Shown piece by piece: positions 46,180 through 57,601 of a DNA stretch of 64,000 bases. The DNA is from Vandiemenella viatica (taxonomy: Eukaryota; Arthropoda; Insecta; Orthoptera; Morabidae). The number at the start of each line of letters is the position of its first letter. Positions within the stretch are counted from its first letter, which is position 1. The translations under genes and the position numbers were made by a program. Location: the NCBI GenBank assembly GCA_031002005.1, contig CM061919.1, positions 178,171,121 through 178,235,120 of the forward strand, given 5' to 3'. The notes under the pieces were generated by a model. It made no database searches and had not been told where the DNA came from. It worked only from the letters and a program-made list of their open reading frames with translations.

Positions 46180-47342
46180 AGCGGTGGAAAGCCACAGAAT
46201 ATATTACAAAATCAATACAATTATTCGTAAACCCGTATGATTAATGAAAGGAAAATAATGATAGTAATAAAATACAAATGTTTGGTGGTGTGTGATATTG
46301 TCACGTAATGAGACGTAATGTTCTCTGGCATAGACGGCACGCAATGTTTATTGTATATTAATCGAAGTACAAAGAAAGTAATCAGAAGCTATGCTGTTGT
46401 TCTTCCGCCACTCACGGATGATGCGAACCTGAACAAATGTTAAATGTAAGAGCTTTCAGCTTTTGCTGACACTCTCCGCGCAGCAGGTTTGGACGTCCTG
46501 AAGACCATAACAAAGAATAATGTAGATTGCAATGATCGGTGTATCCTTGCAGAGGATGCTATCACAGTGTTACTGTTGCATATTGTTATATTCCATGATC
46601 GTCTGCATTCTTTTCTCTTTTTACATTCGAAATTAATAAACTAAATCGTTTATCCAATCTGCTGATCGAGACAAATTACATTTCCTAAACGAACGATTAT
46701 TTAGTATTTAAATTTTACTGAGGAACGGCCCATCATGTGTTGTAGGGACCACTGCGGCGATGGCCGTCGTTTGGCTATTCAATCAACGTAATTCTAAACG
46801 TTGCAGCAATCAGTCCCGAATAGCGTAGCGGCATCGGTAATGACCATTGCGTCACCAGATGGCCCTCTGCTGTCGGTTTCCGTTTAATTTCACCGCAAGC
46901 GCTACCCGTGCAAACGCTTCTGTCCCTACACAGACCGCAGGCATGTTGCCATCCCAAATCTCATTACCCCGTTACGTTCGAACCGACTTTTTCTCGACTG
47001 AATGAAACTTCGTTTAGCTGCAAAACGATTCGTGTGCAGTCAGCGCTTTCTCTGTATCGTCAGTGGGTCACTAATCTGCTTCAATGTAACTGAGGCGCCA
47101 ACATTTTGAAATAAATAACCTAAAGTTTTTCGGTTTGGTTAACCCTTGAGCGCCTCTGCACACTGCATTATTACTACTGATGCTCCGAGATTCACTACAA
47201 AGTTGGTGTAAACGTTTATGTTCTGGAAAGGATATACGGGATATGACAGGAGGCGCTAACTATAGTAACCATCTCGGCATTGGCAGAATTGATTTAGAAA
47301 AAGCTTGAAAACCCAGTCCAGGATGGTTGGAGAGACTCCTCG
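46180..47342. other. Unclassified DNA
   Basis: It is slightly GC-richer at 46780-47090, with opposing 60-codon frames and no motif. A doubtful SINE-A-like scrap lies at 47270-47325 (TCGGCATTGGCAG...GCTTGAAAACCC). Confidence 0.4.
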
Positions 47343-47640
47343 TGGTGAATTCTCTTGTGATTCTAAATTTTCTCGGTCACTAAATCCTTCGTATTCCATT
47401 CCCTTTCACTTTTGAGTGTAGTGAAATACTTCTTCCACCAACCTATTTGAGTAGGAATGACAGGAAAGATAAAATTAGAGAAATAAGGTGCCGGAGTGAT
47501 TCTTATATGAATTCTTTTTTCCCTCGTACCATTAGGGATTGGAATGCACAGCAAAGAGATTAGCTTTGGTGCTGAGCACCCTCTGCCACCCACAATTTTG
47601 TGAATTGCAGAATATATATGTAGATGTAGAAGTAGAAAAT
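47343..47640 (+). pseudogene. LINE 3' end with RT C-terminus
   Basis: In one plus-strand frame the sequence encodes IRCRSDSYMNSFFPRTIRDWNAQQRD. The SFFPRTIRDWN motif is the C-terminal signature of CR1/jockey-type LINE reverse transcriptases in insects. The following noncoding part has CACCCTCTGCCACCCAC and a TGTAGATGTAGAAG simple-repeat end, which resembles LINE 3' ends known from other insects. The upstream frame is poorly preserved to about 47343. It is 5'-truncated. Confidence 0.65.
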
Positions 47641-49139
47641 AAGTAAAAAAGAGAATGGGCTCTGGCTTTAAATTCCTTTATCTTACGTTCTCTGTCGTTC
47701 ATGGATAAAAAAAATTCTAGTAATAAAATAATTTTATTGTCATGTATTAAGTTCGTGGACTGACACTGATTCTGAAAGAAATTTCTGGCCTGTTTTCTAA
47801 TGTAGATTCCTTTGTACAGCACAGTCATGTTTCAACATTTTTATACCATACGCATGAAAGCATTTGGAGGTGTCTTAAAAATGATAATACATCACATATA
47901 ACGCTGCCATCTGAATTGAAATAGACATCAGACAAAAACTTTTTTAGGTTCCTAAATTGGTGGAAATTTAAGAAACCAGGTGAGATCACTGCCCTAAAGA
48001 AACAGCGTCTCTCTCTTAAAAAAAAAAAAAAAATACAGCCCCCTTTCTCTTCCCTGATAGCAGTTAGGTACTTCACGAGGGTATCATAATAAGTTCTTGT
48101 AACTATTCTCAACCTTTTTCAAATGGAAACGGAACCCTATTATCACATCCCATAAATGAAGTAACTTTCAGCTTTTCAAATTTACATAACTAGTGTTTTT
48201 TTCTTGTTGGCCCAAATCCGAATCACTATTTAAAATTTTGTAAAAATACAGTTTGGAAAGTTCCATAGAAGTAAAATGGATAAAAGGTATATTTTTAGCA
48301 CCCCAGCAATGGGGTACAGATTTTCAGACCTCGTCAAGTGTAGAAATAAGATTTTTCCAAATTATTTTTCATAAACGTGAGTTGCACTCAGAGTTGTTGC
48401 TCTCAGACCATTTTGGTGAAGAGGTCTCTCTAAAACAATATTAGTTAGGAGATATAAATTTGTCTTAATATTTACCACATTTTATATTTAAACGATAAAT
48501 ACTAAATATAATTATTTCTCCTATACACTGTAAGTTGTACCGAAGTAAGAAAACTTTTTTAATTGGACTTTTCCATATAATGTTTGTAGTGGATGGTTAG
48601 TTGGGAAGGGTTAAAACTTTATAGTTTAAAAATTGCCCTATGTTGCTATTTATTGGGTACTCTTTATGGCGTACAAAGAGAGACGCATTTCATTTTAATA
48701 TCAATACAAGGAATCTCAAATCAAATACAGTACAAAGCGTTGTCTTACATTTGTCAATAAATAAACACAGACAACTATGAAAATCATAAATATTAATACC
48801 ACAAATTCAACATTATGAAATGAACGACAAACATTCCACAGTTGATCTTACTGATTTTTCCCTTTAACAACAGGGAATGATCTTCAAGATCAAAATGATC
48901 GGATGCAATCCTAAACTGAATTACATTAGTATGAATTTGTCGGGCGCCAGGGTACTTTTTCATTGCCTAGTAAATGTGGTCATTGAAAATTAACAACAAT
49001 TTTTCCGTCTTTCAAATATAAAGACGGCTTCTAAACAAACACTAGCTCGGTTCATCGGAGGCGAAAATTCTTAATCGTTCAAAATTTCTTTTGACTGGGT
49101 CGTTACAGGGCTAGTCTCATTGATTTGAAGTACACAATG
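47641..49139. other. AT-rich DNA, nothing recognised
   Basis: Short minus-strand frames at 47532-48112 are low-complexity. No repeat family was seen. Confidence 0.5.
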
Positions 49140-49352
49140 TTACATTCGTTGTGCATTTACGGTAACGGTGTAGACGGCGAAAATGTTGGAGCATATGCTC
49201 GATGCAACACTCAAGTCACTATTGACCTGAGCACTTCTGCCTGCTGCATACTCGACGTATGCTTTCCCGCTAAGAAAGCAGAGCACGGAGAGTGCTAAAG
49301 TACTCCAGCCTGTGCTGTACCTACTGTTAGGTCTGATGCAGAGCGACTCCAA
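49140..49352 (-). other. Open frame of coding-like composition, unrecognised
   Basis: The minus-strand frame contains WSTLALSVLCFLSGKAYVEY, which looks like a hydrophobic leader, and ends NAQRM-stop. It has no ATG, since its first in-frame codon here is TTG. It would therefore have to be an internal exon, and a weak donor (GTAAAT) exists near 49160. GC content is higher than in the flanks. A plus-strand frame overlaps it. I do not recognise a family, and this may well be chance. Confidence 0.15.
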
Positions 49353-49614
49353 TGCGTACGACCTCTACCACTGGAGGCCTGTTGCAGAGTTTCTTCAGAA
49401 AATCCTCCAATGTGCCTCTTGCTTCTTCCGCGATTGGCCACGCCTCTCTGCGACCTACTTTCAACATGAGGTCAACATGAGGTGGCTGTCTATTGTTTCC
49501 CCCTCAGAGCCCGGCGACCGTTTGGCGAGTGCTCTGTTACTTGGAATTCCATCCCCTTGCTCAACCGTCGTAATTACGAAAATCCGACCCTAGCAAAATT
49601 CTTCCCATCACCTA
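49353..49614. other. Moderately GC-rich DNA, nothing recognised
   Basis: It contains a direct repeat of TCAACATGAGGT (near 49462 and 49474). The plus-strand frame 49312-49593 has no domain. Confidence 0.4.
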
Positions 49615-49833
49615 GGTGGCACCCATTAATTACGTGAGGTGTTTTTCCGGATTTCCGGACATCCCCCCCCCCCTTTCTCTGGTAAGATCTGGTTCGTGAG
49701 ATCTCCCTGAGATCTGTTCCGACACCCCTCAGATCTGGTTAGTGAGATTTCCGTTGATCCCCCTTCCCCATTCGTGAGATTCCGCCGGACCCCCCACCCA
49801 CTATTTCACCTCACGTAATTAATGGACGCCCTC
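49615..49833. mobile_element. MITE-like element with 24-bp terminal inverted repeats
   Basis: The left end is GGCACCCATTAATTACGTGAGGTG (49618-49641). The right end, reversed, is GGCGTCCATTAATTACGTGAGGTG (49807-49830). Only two of 24 positions differ. The 165-bp interior is C-rich on the plus strand. It holds repeated AGATCTGGTT.GTGAGAT units and a run of 12-13 C. There is no coding capacity. A target duplication is not clear, so the superfamily cannot be assigned. Confidence 0.85.
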
Positions 49834-49959
49834 TTATTGCATTTAATTTTAATAATAAAAATTGTACGGAATGGCCACTTTCATCATTCCGTTACCTGGT
49901 TAACTGGAAATGTTTCTAATTATGAATACATATTTAATTTAATTTTAATTGCAATGTAG
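49834..49959. other. AT-rich spacer
   Basis: Short sequence between the MITE and the LINE fragment, with nothing recognised. Confidence 0.4.
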
Positions 49960-50435
49960 CACAGGCTCCGGTGGCAATTTCCCTACAACCCCATCTTCCC
50001 CCTATCCTGCAGCCACATACATTTGCCCTCTACAAATTTTATCTTTAAATACCTTCAACGTTTTCGGTAAATTATTCATCATTTCTCTTGGTAACTCATT
50101 CCAATCCCTGACCTAAAAAAGAGAATCTTCCCACACCCTTGTGCCTGAAATCGAGTGCCAGCTTGGGGTCATGGTCATCTTTTCCCTTCCATGCATTACT
50201 TTTCATACCTACGCCAATATCTTTCCATGCCTTATCGCCAGTATATGCCCTGTACACTCCCATGACCCTCCTCATCATCCTCCAATCTTGCAATGAATCC
50301 CATTCCAGCTCCTTTATCATATCCGTCACTGATTGCATTCTGCAATAATTTCCAGAAACAAATCTAGCAGCCCTTTTTTGCACCCTCTCCTACTCCTGTA
50401 TTTGATCGGTATGTATCTGATATACAACTAATTGT
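49960..50435 (-). pseudogene. LINE-J (jockey/CR1-like) RT C-terminus
   Basis: The minus strand encodes QKRAARFVSGNY, SVTDMIKELEWDSLQD, then an AYTGDKAWKDIG stretch, FRHKGVGRFSFLGQG, and after a one-base frameshift near 50112 DWNELPREMMNNLP and a stop at 50004-50002. QRRAARFV, LGW..L..RR and DWN.LP are the standard C-terminal markers of jockey/CR1-type LINEs. The Arg after DW is Met (WRMMRR), a small drift. It is 5'-truncated at about 50435. A related copy lies at 60.35-62.7 kb. The family normally copies its RNA into target DNA; this fragment is dead. Confidence 0.8.
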
Positions 50436-51080
50436 AACTTAATAATAACATTAGCAAGGGAAGCGTCAGAGTAAATCAGCTTTGGAGATCCATATCAAGG
50501 AATCCATAACCTAACCTTGAAAGTATGTGAGGAGTTGAATTTTTTGTCAACCGACTGCCCTCTGACCTACCACAATAGAGACATATGTTTAAGTTACTAA
50601 GGTAAGGAACCCTACTTCCAGGAGGCTCGATCTTATTTGTCCGGTTTATTAATGTGCTATAGATGGAAATAGAATCCCAGATAGTAAACATACCACATTC
50701 CCTTCAGAACGGACAGTTCTGGACTTATTTGGAGGGATACAGCTATCGTACTTCCACCGCACTGACTGTTACTTTGGTCTATTGCAAGACGATGGCCAGT
50801 TTTCTTAAGGCTTTACCAGATTACGAACTTAATGGACGACCTGCGTAAGGTGTTTACCCGTGACTGTATTTTTGAAAAAATCATTGGTCTGGAATAGCCC
50901 CCAAATTGCGAACTTGAATCATAAAACATAGTAAGGAATAGACAAAGCTCTTACTGTCAATTCAAACCAATCTGGCTAAAATACGAGCTTAAACTGTGTT
51001 CGATGCCAATATTTGAGAAATTTCCATCGAATTTATGGGACTTAAAAGTATTAAAGAAAGACAGAAACGATCTGTGTTTA
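50436..51080. other. AT-rich DNA, nothing recognised
   Basis: Frames at 50476-50848 on both strands have no motif. Confidence 0.5.
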
Positions 51081-51664
51081 CAGTGTGATTCTGGAGCAAT
51101 GGTAAATACTGAAGGAGGTGATAGTGTGAACAATATTGAGTAAAAAAGTTGTATAAACACTTTTCTTATTTCCATTCGTATTGGAGATACAGGTGTTGGA
51201 ATCTTATGCATAAAATAAACGCCAAAAAAATGATCAATAGTACAAAAATAACTTAAGTACTTTATTCATCCAAACACACGCGCATATTTTAAAACAGTTT
51301 AAATTAAATGTTCGAAAATCTCACCATCGATTTCAATAAAGTTTGCAGCTCTCTTCGCAACAGTACTTGGAACTCTTCTGATTACATCTTGGTGTACTTT
51401 TATGAGGGTAGCAGTGTTTACAATGCGAGCGCGTAATTCGACTCTTGTGTTTACGTTTTCTATGTACACTTCGTTTTTCAACCATCCCGGCCAGCTTGGT
51501 TGCCAATGAACATGACGCGGCCGATCCATCGGTCAGGCAGTGTTCCAACACCTGTATCTCCAAAACAAATGGAAATAGGACACATGTTTATATGAAGTTT
51601 TTTACTCAATATTGTTCATACCACCACCTCCTTCAGTATTAACAATTTCTCCTGAATCATCCTG
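51081..51664 (-). mobile_element. Mariner-type element, internally deleted, long TIRs
   Basis: The left arm (51081-51203) and the reversed right arm (about 51545-51664) match over about 115 bp. Shared blocks include TGATTC.GGAG, TAATACTGAAGGAGGTG-type sequence, GAACAATATTGAGTAAAAAA and TTGGAGATACAGGTGTTGGAA. A TA lies immediately outside each end (51079-51080 and 51665-51666). Only the end of a transposase remains inside. At 584 bp it is an internal-deletion derivative of a longer element. Confidence 0.88.
51299..51529 (-). pseudogene. Mariner-type transposase C-terminal remnant
   Basis: The frame reads WLKNEVYIENVNTRVELRARI, then VNTATLIKVHQDVIRR, and ends IDGEIFEHLI. This is the usual C-terminal tail of insect mariner-type transposases, after the third catalytic Asp (typically W.K..VY......EL..RI, then G..FEHLL). 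The PDLTP.DF catalytic block is missing or scrambled: a damaged HWQPSWPG stretch stands in its place. An overlapping shifted frame at 51333-51563 carries related upstream pieces. The remnant is 76 codons, against about 340 for a whole enzyme, and is inactive. Confidence 0.75.
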
Positions 51665-51666
51665 TA

Positions 51667-53181
51667 TAGAGCCCGTTCATTTAACATAGGCTGCTTCAGA
51701 TTAGTCTGCTATATTACACTCCGCTGACCTACATCTTCATACGAAGGGAAATATGCCACACTCCTAGATCGATACAGCGGTGAGCTTTGAGAGGTAGGAA
51801 CGTGGGGTGTAGTTAAGTTCGGAGTGAACAACGTATAGTGAAGATAGTTGTGAAGAACAAAAGTTATTCTCACATCAAGTTGATGTGGTAATCTCAGTAG
51901 CTATTCTGCGATGCCGATAAATTTGATGTTGGTTGTGTTGTCACTTCCCTGAACGCAAAAATGAATGCGCTGGATCCAAACTTTATGCTCTGGCCAGAGA
52001 ATATTCTATTACTGCGGTTTAGCATGAGTTTTTGTTGATAGTGCCTGTCGTTTATTTGCTCAGCAAATAAAAAATGAGTTTAGCACCATACGGCCCCATA
52101 CGTATGCTGGAAAGTGATTGGAAAAAATCAATTTTTGATAAGTTTTTGTTCTCCTTTTCCATGCAACTTGACCCCTTTTCGGTTAAAAAAAATTGAGATT
52201 ATTTTTTAAGTTGGTGACTTTTTCGTAGGAAACAGATTTTAATTAATGAGAAGTTTTTATTTATTTTATTTTCCATTCTATTTCTGCAATAGAAAGTTGG
52301 TAATATAACTTGGCGCCACATATATGCAGTCAGTTACCTCATTCCCTATTTACAACTATACAGCTTCCAGTGGTGCGAATATTGACAACGATTAGGTAGA
52401 ACAGCAATAAAATTACATTTGAGCTCGCCTTTAGGAAGTATTAGCATTCCGAGGTAATCAAATCAGGGCTGGCAATAATAGAGTTCGGAGAAGAGAATTA
52501 CGTAGGGACTGATTGCGGCAGGTGATTCGCAGCTGCTGCCTCGGATTCAGCTGTTATAGACGGATAACCTGCAACGCAAAAAAGGTGATTTATTAGTAAG
52601 TTACCGGTCTGACTTCTGAATGAGAAACAGACTGATAAGGTCAATATTGACCCATAAATCTGAATCCGTACAGTGATGGATAAATGTCCATTGTTCAACA
52701 ACTATTTCATAGTGCAGTGGAATGACATGAGGTGCAGGTTCAAAACGTAATGATGTTACCTTGCTTCAAATGTTTCTATCCTACACTAACCAGGTTTTTC
52801 GACGATTCTTCTCCATCGTGTAAAGCCTAATTTTTCTTTGCACAGAACGATTAGTCAAGGAGATAAATGGATCTTGCACTTAATCGTTAGAAGAGCCGTC
52901 TAAACTTATGCGGCAGTGGTTGCTGTAACGAGGACTGCAACCTAAAGCATTATCTTTTAAGTTAAGAGTAATATTACAATAAATGAGAAAATCGACAAAC
53001 ACGTACGTCCTAGCTCAAATCTTTGTCCCGTCGTTTCCGAAACACTGATTATGAATTTAAAACGCTTTTCCTTACCAAAATAGATAGGTGCAAGGTTGTT
53101 CCAAATCTCCGTTTCAAAGCCATACATTACACAAACTAAATAATAAAAACATATTTTTTCCTTCAATCCTTTTATATTCCA
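51667..53181. other. Unclassified DNA
   Basis: No SINE, terminal repeat or domain was seen. Minus-strand frames at 52498-52701 and 52957-53211 have no motif. Confidence 0.45.
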
Positions 53182-53399
53182 GATTTTACGATCTGTCAAC
53201 GTCGAGGTCATTAGAGACTAGAGATAATAAGGACGAGAACAGGAAGGAATTCAGGCATGGTCTTTTGAAAGAATCATCTAGGCAGTCACCTGGAGTGATT
53301 TGGTGAAATCATGGAAAACCGAATCTTGATGGGTGGAAGGGGTTTTGAACCCACTTCCTCCCGAATGCCAGGTTCTAGCGATGCCGCTCAAACTCCAGG
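53182..53399 (-). repeat. SINE-A
   Basis: TTTTACGATCTGTCAACGTCGAGG, GGAAGGAATTCAGGCATGG, CATGGAAAACCG, box B (GGTTTTGAACC on the plus strand), CTCCCGAATGCCAGG and a degraded head. Confidence 0.85.
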
Positions 53400-53945
53400 A
53401 TCGATAACATAATTGCTCAAAAGCTTTAAAAATGTTCAAACATATGACAACACTGTCTACCCAATTTCGCTTATGTAAGTTCATCATTTACGGTCTTGAC
53501 GTCATCAAGACATAGACCAAACGTAAAATAAAAAAAAATCTCTTTTACATCTAAATTATACCTTCCATCACGGTTAAAACTAAACAAAATTCCACTCTGA
53601 CAGCAACAAATCGCATTCAATACCAATTATATTAATGCCTCACACAATCGAAAACATTTTGTCGATTTTCTCACTTAGCGTAGAATCATTTTGAACATAA
53701 AAGGTGAAGCTATCGGTTCCATTGCTAGTCACAACAACCACAACCGCTTTACTTTCAGCTGTCTCTTCTGACGATTCAATAAAAGATCCATTTATCTGCC
53801 TGACAAATGTTGCAGCAAGACACTCCTTATGAAGAAAGCGTTAGCCATTTGTCTCACTGAAGTTATACAGCATCGTATAACGAAAGCCACTTATTATAGC
53901 TCCAAACCAGAAACAGCGTATGATATACATTTAAAAAAAAAAACA
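53400..53945. other. AT-rich DNA with a small CRE-containing hairpin
   Basis: GTCTTGACGTCATCAAGAC at 53493-53511 forms a 7-bp stem and contains the full CRE palindrome TGACGTCA (53497-53504). No adjacent gene was seen. Confidence 0.4.
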
Positions 53946-54173
53946 TTTGTTTATGGCTTTATGCCTCGTCGACGTCGAGGTCGTTAGAGATTGGAAAGTT
54001 CTGGAACAAGGAACGGGAAGGATAGTCCCTATGGACTTTTGATCAAACCATCCCATCATTTGCCTGGAATGATTTGGGGAAACCATGGCAAACTCAAATC
54101 TGGATGCCCGGACGGGGATTCGAGTCCGCGTCCTCCCGAATGCGAGGCCAGAGCGTTACTGCTCACCCACCAC
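53946..54173 (-). repeat. SINE-A, well preserved
   Basis: TTTATGGCTTTATGCC, TCGTCGACGTCGAGGTCG, GGAACAAGGAACGGGAAGG, CCATGGCAAACTCAAATCTG, box B (GGGGATTCGAGTC on the plus strand), TGCGAGGCCAGAGCG and CACCCACCAC. Close to consensus. Confidence 0.92.
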
Positions 54174-55462
54174 AAAATATAATTAGAACTGAGAATTATG
54201 TTTGTAACTCTAAAAAAATACGAGTAGCGTTTAGTGTCTAAGCAACTAACTTATAAAAGTAGCTGCTATTTTTATTACTTTCTATAAAAACATTATACAC
54301 CACATTTCTCTAACATAGAATAAAAGTGAACGTAGATAACCTAATATAATCTTATCTACAGGTACAAAGTAAGATTATGGTTCAATAGGCACAATATCAC
54401 AAAAGACGTGGGTTGGTTTTATCCGAAACAACACGATTACCAGTAATATGTGCAGTAATACAACAAACTGTCTATTAACAAACATTAAAGGAATTTAGTT
54501 TTTCCCAATAATACATTAAATTTTATCTGGGGTGACCTGTTCAGATTAAAGGGTATGTGCGGATTTATTATCAGAATGAGCTGCATCTGACTACACTTGG
54601 AATGAAACAATAACATAACACATGAAATAAACTCAATATGTACTATCGTCATGTCGAACACTAATTTCACAGTACCAATTATCAAAAAAGAATCGTTGAA
54701 TAATAATAAATTCATGCTTTGCGAAAATAGTTAAATAGGCTTAACGGTAGCAAAAAACGCAAAGATTATATTTGTGCTTAAGTTACTGAGTACATAAAAA
54801 TTAAATTATTTTAATAACAGCGAAAAAAATCAAAGTAATGTTATAAGAAACAAACAATAAAGTGACATTTCTTTGTGACATATTAGAATACTCTGGAATT
54901 CGCGGAAACTGGCATCGCCTTTGAATGAAAATAATGTGATATATAACGTTATAACATACTTTTGAAAGTGGAAAAATTATATTAATTTAAAAAAAAAACA
55001 ATAAAAAATAAAAGGAATTTCTGAAACCTCATCCTTTTAGTTAATGAAATTATGTTCCTACTTTGTAAAGATAGTGTAAATATCGAATTAGTGATTAAAA
55101 TCAATAATGCATGCTGTTAATTAATTTATCAAATTACATGCTGTTTGCATCCTTTGCAGATGCTAAATTCAATTTAAAAGTTTCTTGAAGAATAAACTCA
55201 TTTGTTCTGTGTTTGTATCGGGATATTTACATCAGATTAATTAAAATGTGATGCGATTAAACAAATGTCATTTTTTTTTAAATCCATTTGTGTGGTATTT
55301 GTAGTATCGCTGAACAATTCACGAGTTTAATTAAATCTAGCAGATGCGTCACATCACCGTCAACTTATATATAGCTAGCCTCATCGTCAATTTTAACATC
55401 AAATACATAACCACCGAAGAACTGTGCACCATAAAAATAACTGCGGTCATCAGGTTCCATAT
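54174..55462. other. AT-rich DNA, nothing recognised
   Basis: A 76-codon minus-strand frame at 54485-54715 is low-complexity. No repeat family was seen. Confidence 0.5.
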
Positions 55463-56133
55463 CCCAAAGATGGAAGTATTAGATGTTGCATACTTCGCTC
55501 TAAATACACAACTACAATGTCTCTGACGATTACCTTTAATGAAAGCAATAAGATAACTTTACAATAATAACTATCTTGGACACTAAACAAAAGTTGTTCT
55601 TTCCTTTAAATCGGGATATTCAATTTTCAAACGCCATAGAAAGCCGTAAAAACAACGGAGATTTTCTTTAGACAGGATCCCTGGACAATGTCTCTGGTCA
55701 TCAACATTAGTCTTCTGCTTACGATAATATTATTCTGGATTCACTTTTGATATTTGAATGAACGGCTGAATCTGCGGAGTTAAAGTATCTGGCGTTTCGA
55801 GCAAAAAGTTTATCCATTCATTTCACAATTGAATCAAATGTGAGTTTCTAACATAATCTAGCATTTTTCAGTAATGTATTAATGCAATTTCTTAACCAGA
55901 TTAACGTAGCTTGATATACATGAGTCTTTTCGGACAAATGAAAATAGTGACGTGCAAATAAACTTCAACCTACCCGTTTCTTGGTAGGGGGCTGGTGAAT
56001 GTAGGCTTGCCTTAATTCCGAAAAAAGTTGGCGCGAATTTTATGAAACTTTCTGCAAATCCTTCTCATTGCGGGAATAAAAATAGGGTACGAGTAAATCT
56101 ACGCCAACTATGCTACGTCAGGAACTCCGCTAG
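55463..56133 (+). mobile_element. Nonautonomous Helitron D, 3' portion
   Basis: It starts abruptly at CCCAAAGATGGAAG, matches 25172-25726, then continues past the point where that copy ends. It finishes with ACGCCAACTATGCTACGTCAGG and CCGCTAG, followed by T, a Helitron-type 3' end. The family's 5' TC end is missing here. No coding capacity. Confidence 0.75.
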
Positions 56134-56903
56134 TATGAAATAAAAAGTCTTGTTTCTGTAGTCTTCAGTTACCAACGGGAACGTTATAATATTCCCTACA
56201 CTCAATGAGATTGTAGTACAAAGTATGGAATTTTTTAATGTAATTTTATATTTAGTTGAAGATATTAAATACATAAGATGGAATTAACTTACGTATAGTA
56301 TTTCCGCTTCTACTACAGAACATTTGGTACTAATTTAAATCATATAAACTGCTCTGATTCAAAAGACATGGTTTTTTATGTGTAATGAAGAGATACCAAG
56401 TACACCTATATATTTATTTAAATTTATGATTAATGCCATAGAGTTTATTCTGCGTATCGTAGCAACATAAGGCTTTCTATGGTTCAGAGAATATTCCGAG
56501 CTAGAATAGAATTTTCCAAGTACCTGGATCAAATCCACTAAACACGTTCAAAGTATTGTGGTAAGCAGTTTCGTAGTGACCCAGCTTGTTCGCGGTAGGT
56601 TCCGGTTAGAGCTAAAGAAATAAGAAAAATGATTAGTAAATTGTTTTATCATATTTATTTTTAATATATGATGGAAAAGCTAAGCCGAAGAAGGCTACAG
56701 TGTGTTTGTACGCGATATAAAACTGGAAAGGTAGAGCATTCCAATTTTGTGAAGATCCGTCACCGCTTGAAAAGGACATTCCTACGATATTCATTCCACA
56801 CTACCGTTTTTACGTTGACCCGACCGAGGACTGATTTCAATCGAGGGAACTGTACTAATGTAGTCATTGGCCAAAACTACTGCGCCAAGACTTGGTATAG
56901 CCT
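56134..56903. other. AT-rich DNA, nothing recognised
   Basis: An 81-codon ATG frame at 56668-56913 overlaps the start of repeat F and has no domain. Confidence 0.45.
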
Positions 56904-57090
56904 GTTGAGTTAAGAGAGGCGGCTCAAGGGCAGTCTGCTCTATCCCCACTACGCTGCCCCTACCCCTACATGCGAAGAGGAAATTTGCCACTTGCCTATA
57001 TGGACACTGCGGTCAACTCGGAGAGTTAGAAAGGGAGGGGAGCCAGGGGAATATGACCTTGAGCCGCGACTTCGGAGTAAACAGGGCATA
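56904..57090 (+). repeat. Repeat F, copy 3
   Basis: TGAGTTAAGAGAGGCGGC, TCTGCTCTATCCCCACTACG, CTACCCCTACATGCGAAG, GAGAGTTAGAAAGGGAGG, AATATGACCTTGAGCCG and GAGTAAACAGGGCATA. Same order and orientation as the other two copies. Confidence 0.8.
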
Positions 57091-57601
57091 AAGTCTCAAT
57101 CGACCAGAAAAGTTGGTGAAAGCTGCGAGAATTTCTGATATTAAATACCGGGATACGCAGAGTTTCTAGGCAGTCAGTAAAAACCCTTACCAGATAGAGG
57201 AGTACAAGGAAAAACGAAGGCCGTGCTATAATGTCACGACTGTTTATACAGATAGTTTTGTAGGTCCAGCCGCAATACTATTTAAACAAAATCACACAGA
57301 TCCTGAGTAGGCATTGAGTCTGACAGAAGGGATATTTCTCGAGTTTTACACTTCAAGGAAACACAACTCAGCGGTTCAAGAGTGCATGGATAAAATTGCA
57401 GCATCGTAATCGAACGTCTAGGGACTTTAAACCGATAAATCATATGAATACACTAACGGCAAAAATAAATTATTCATCGTTCTCTATGATTCACAGTGTC
57501 CTCCCATAGTATTTGCTCAGTAATGGCCATGGGATGCTTTGAAGACTAAATAGCAGCTGATAACTCTCATGACAGTGCAATTTCAATTAACAATTAATTT
57601 A
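57091..57601. other. AT-rich DNA, nothing recognised
   Basis: No motif or repeat was recognised. Confidence 0.5.

Noticed and set aside
47262..47330. Possible SINE-A fragment next to the LINE tail
   Set aside because: Only two short blocks (GGCATTGGCAG and GCTTGAAAACCC) resemble the family; too weak to call.
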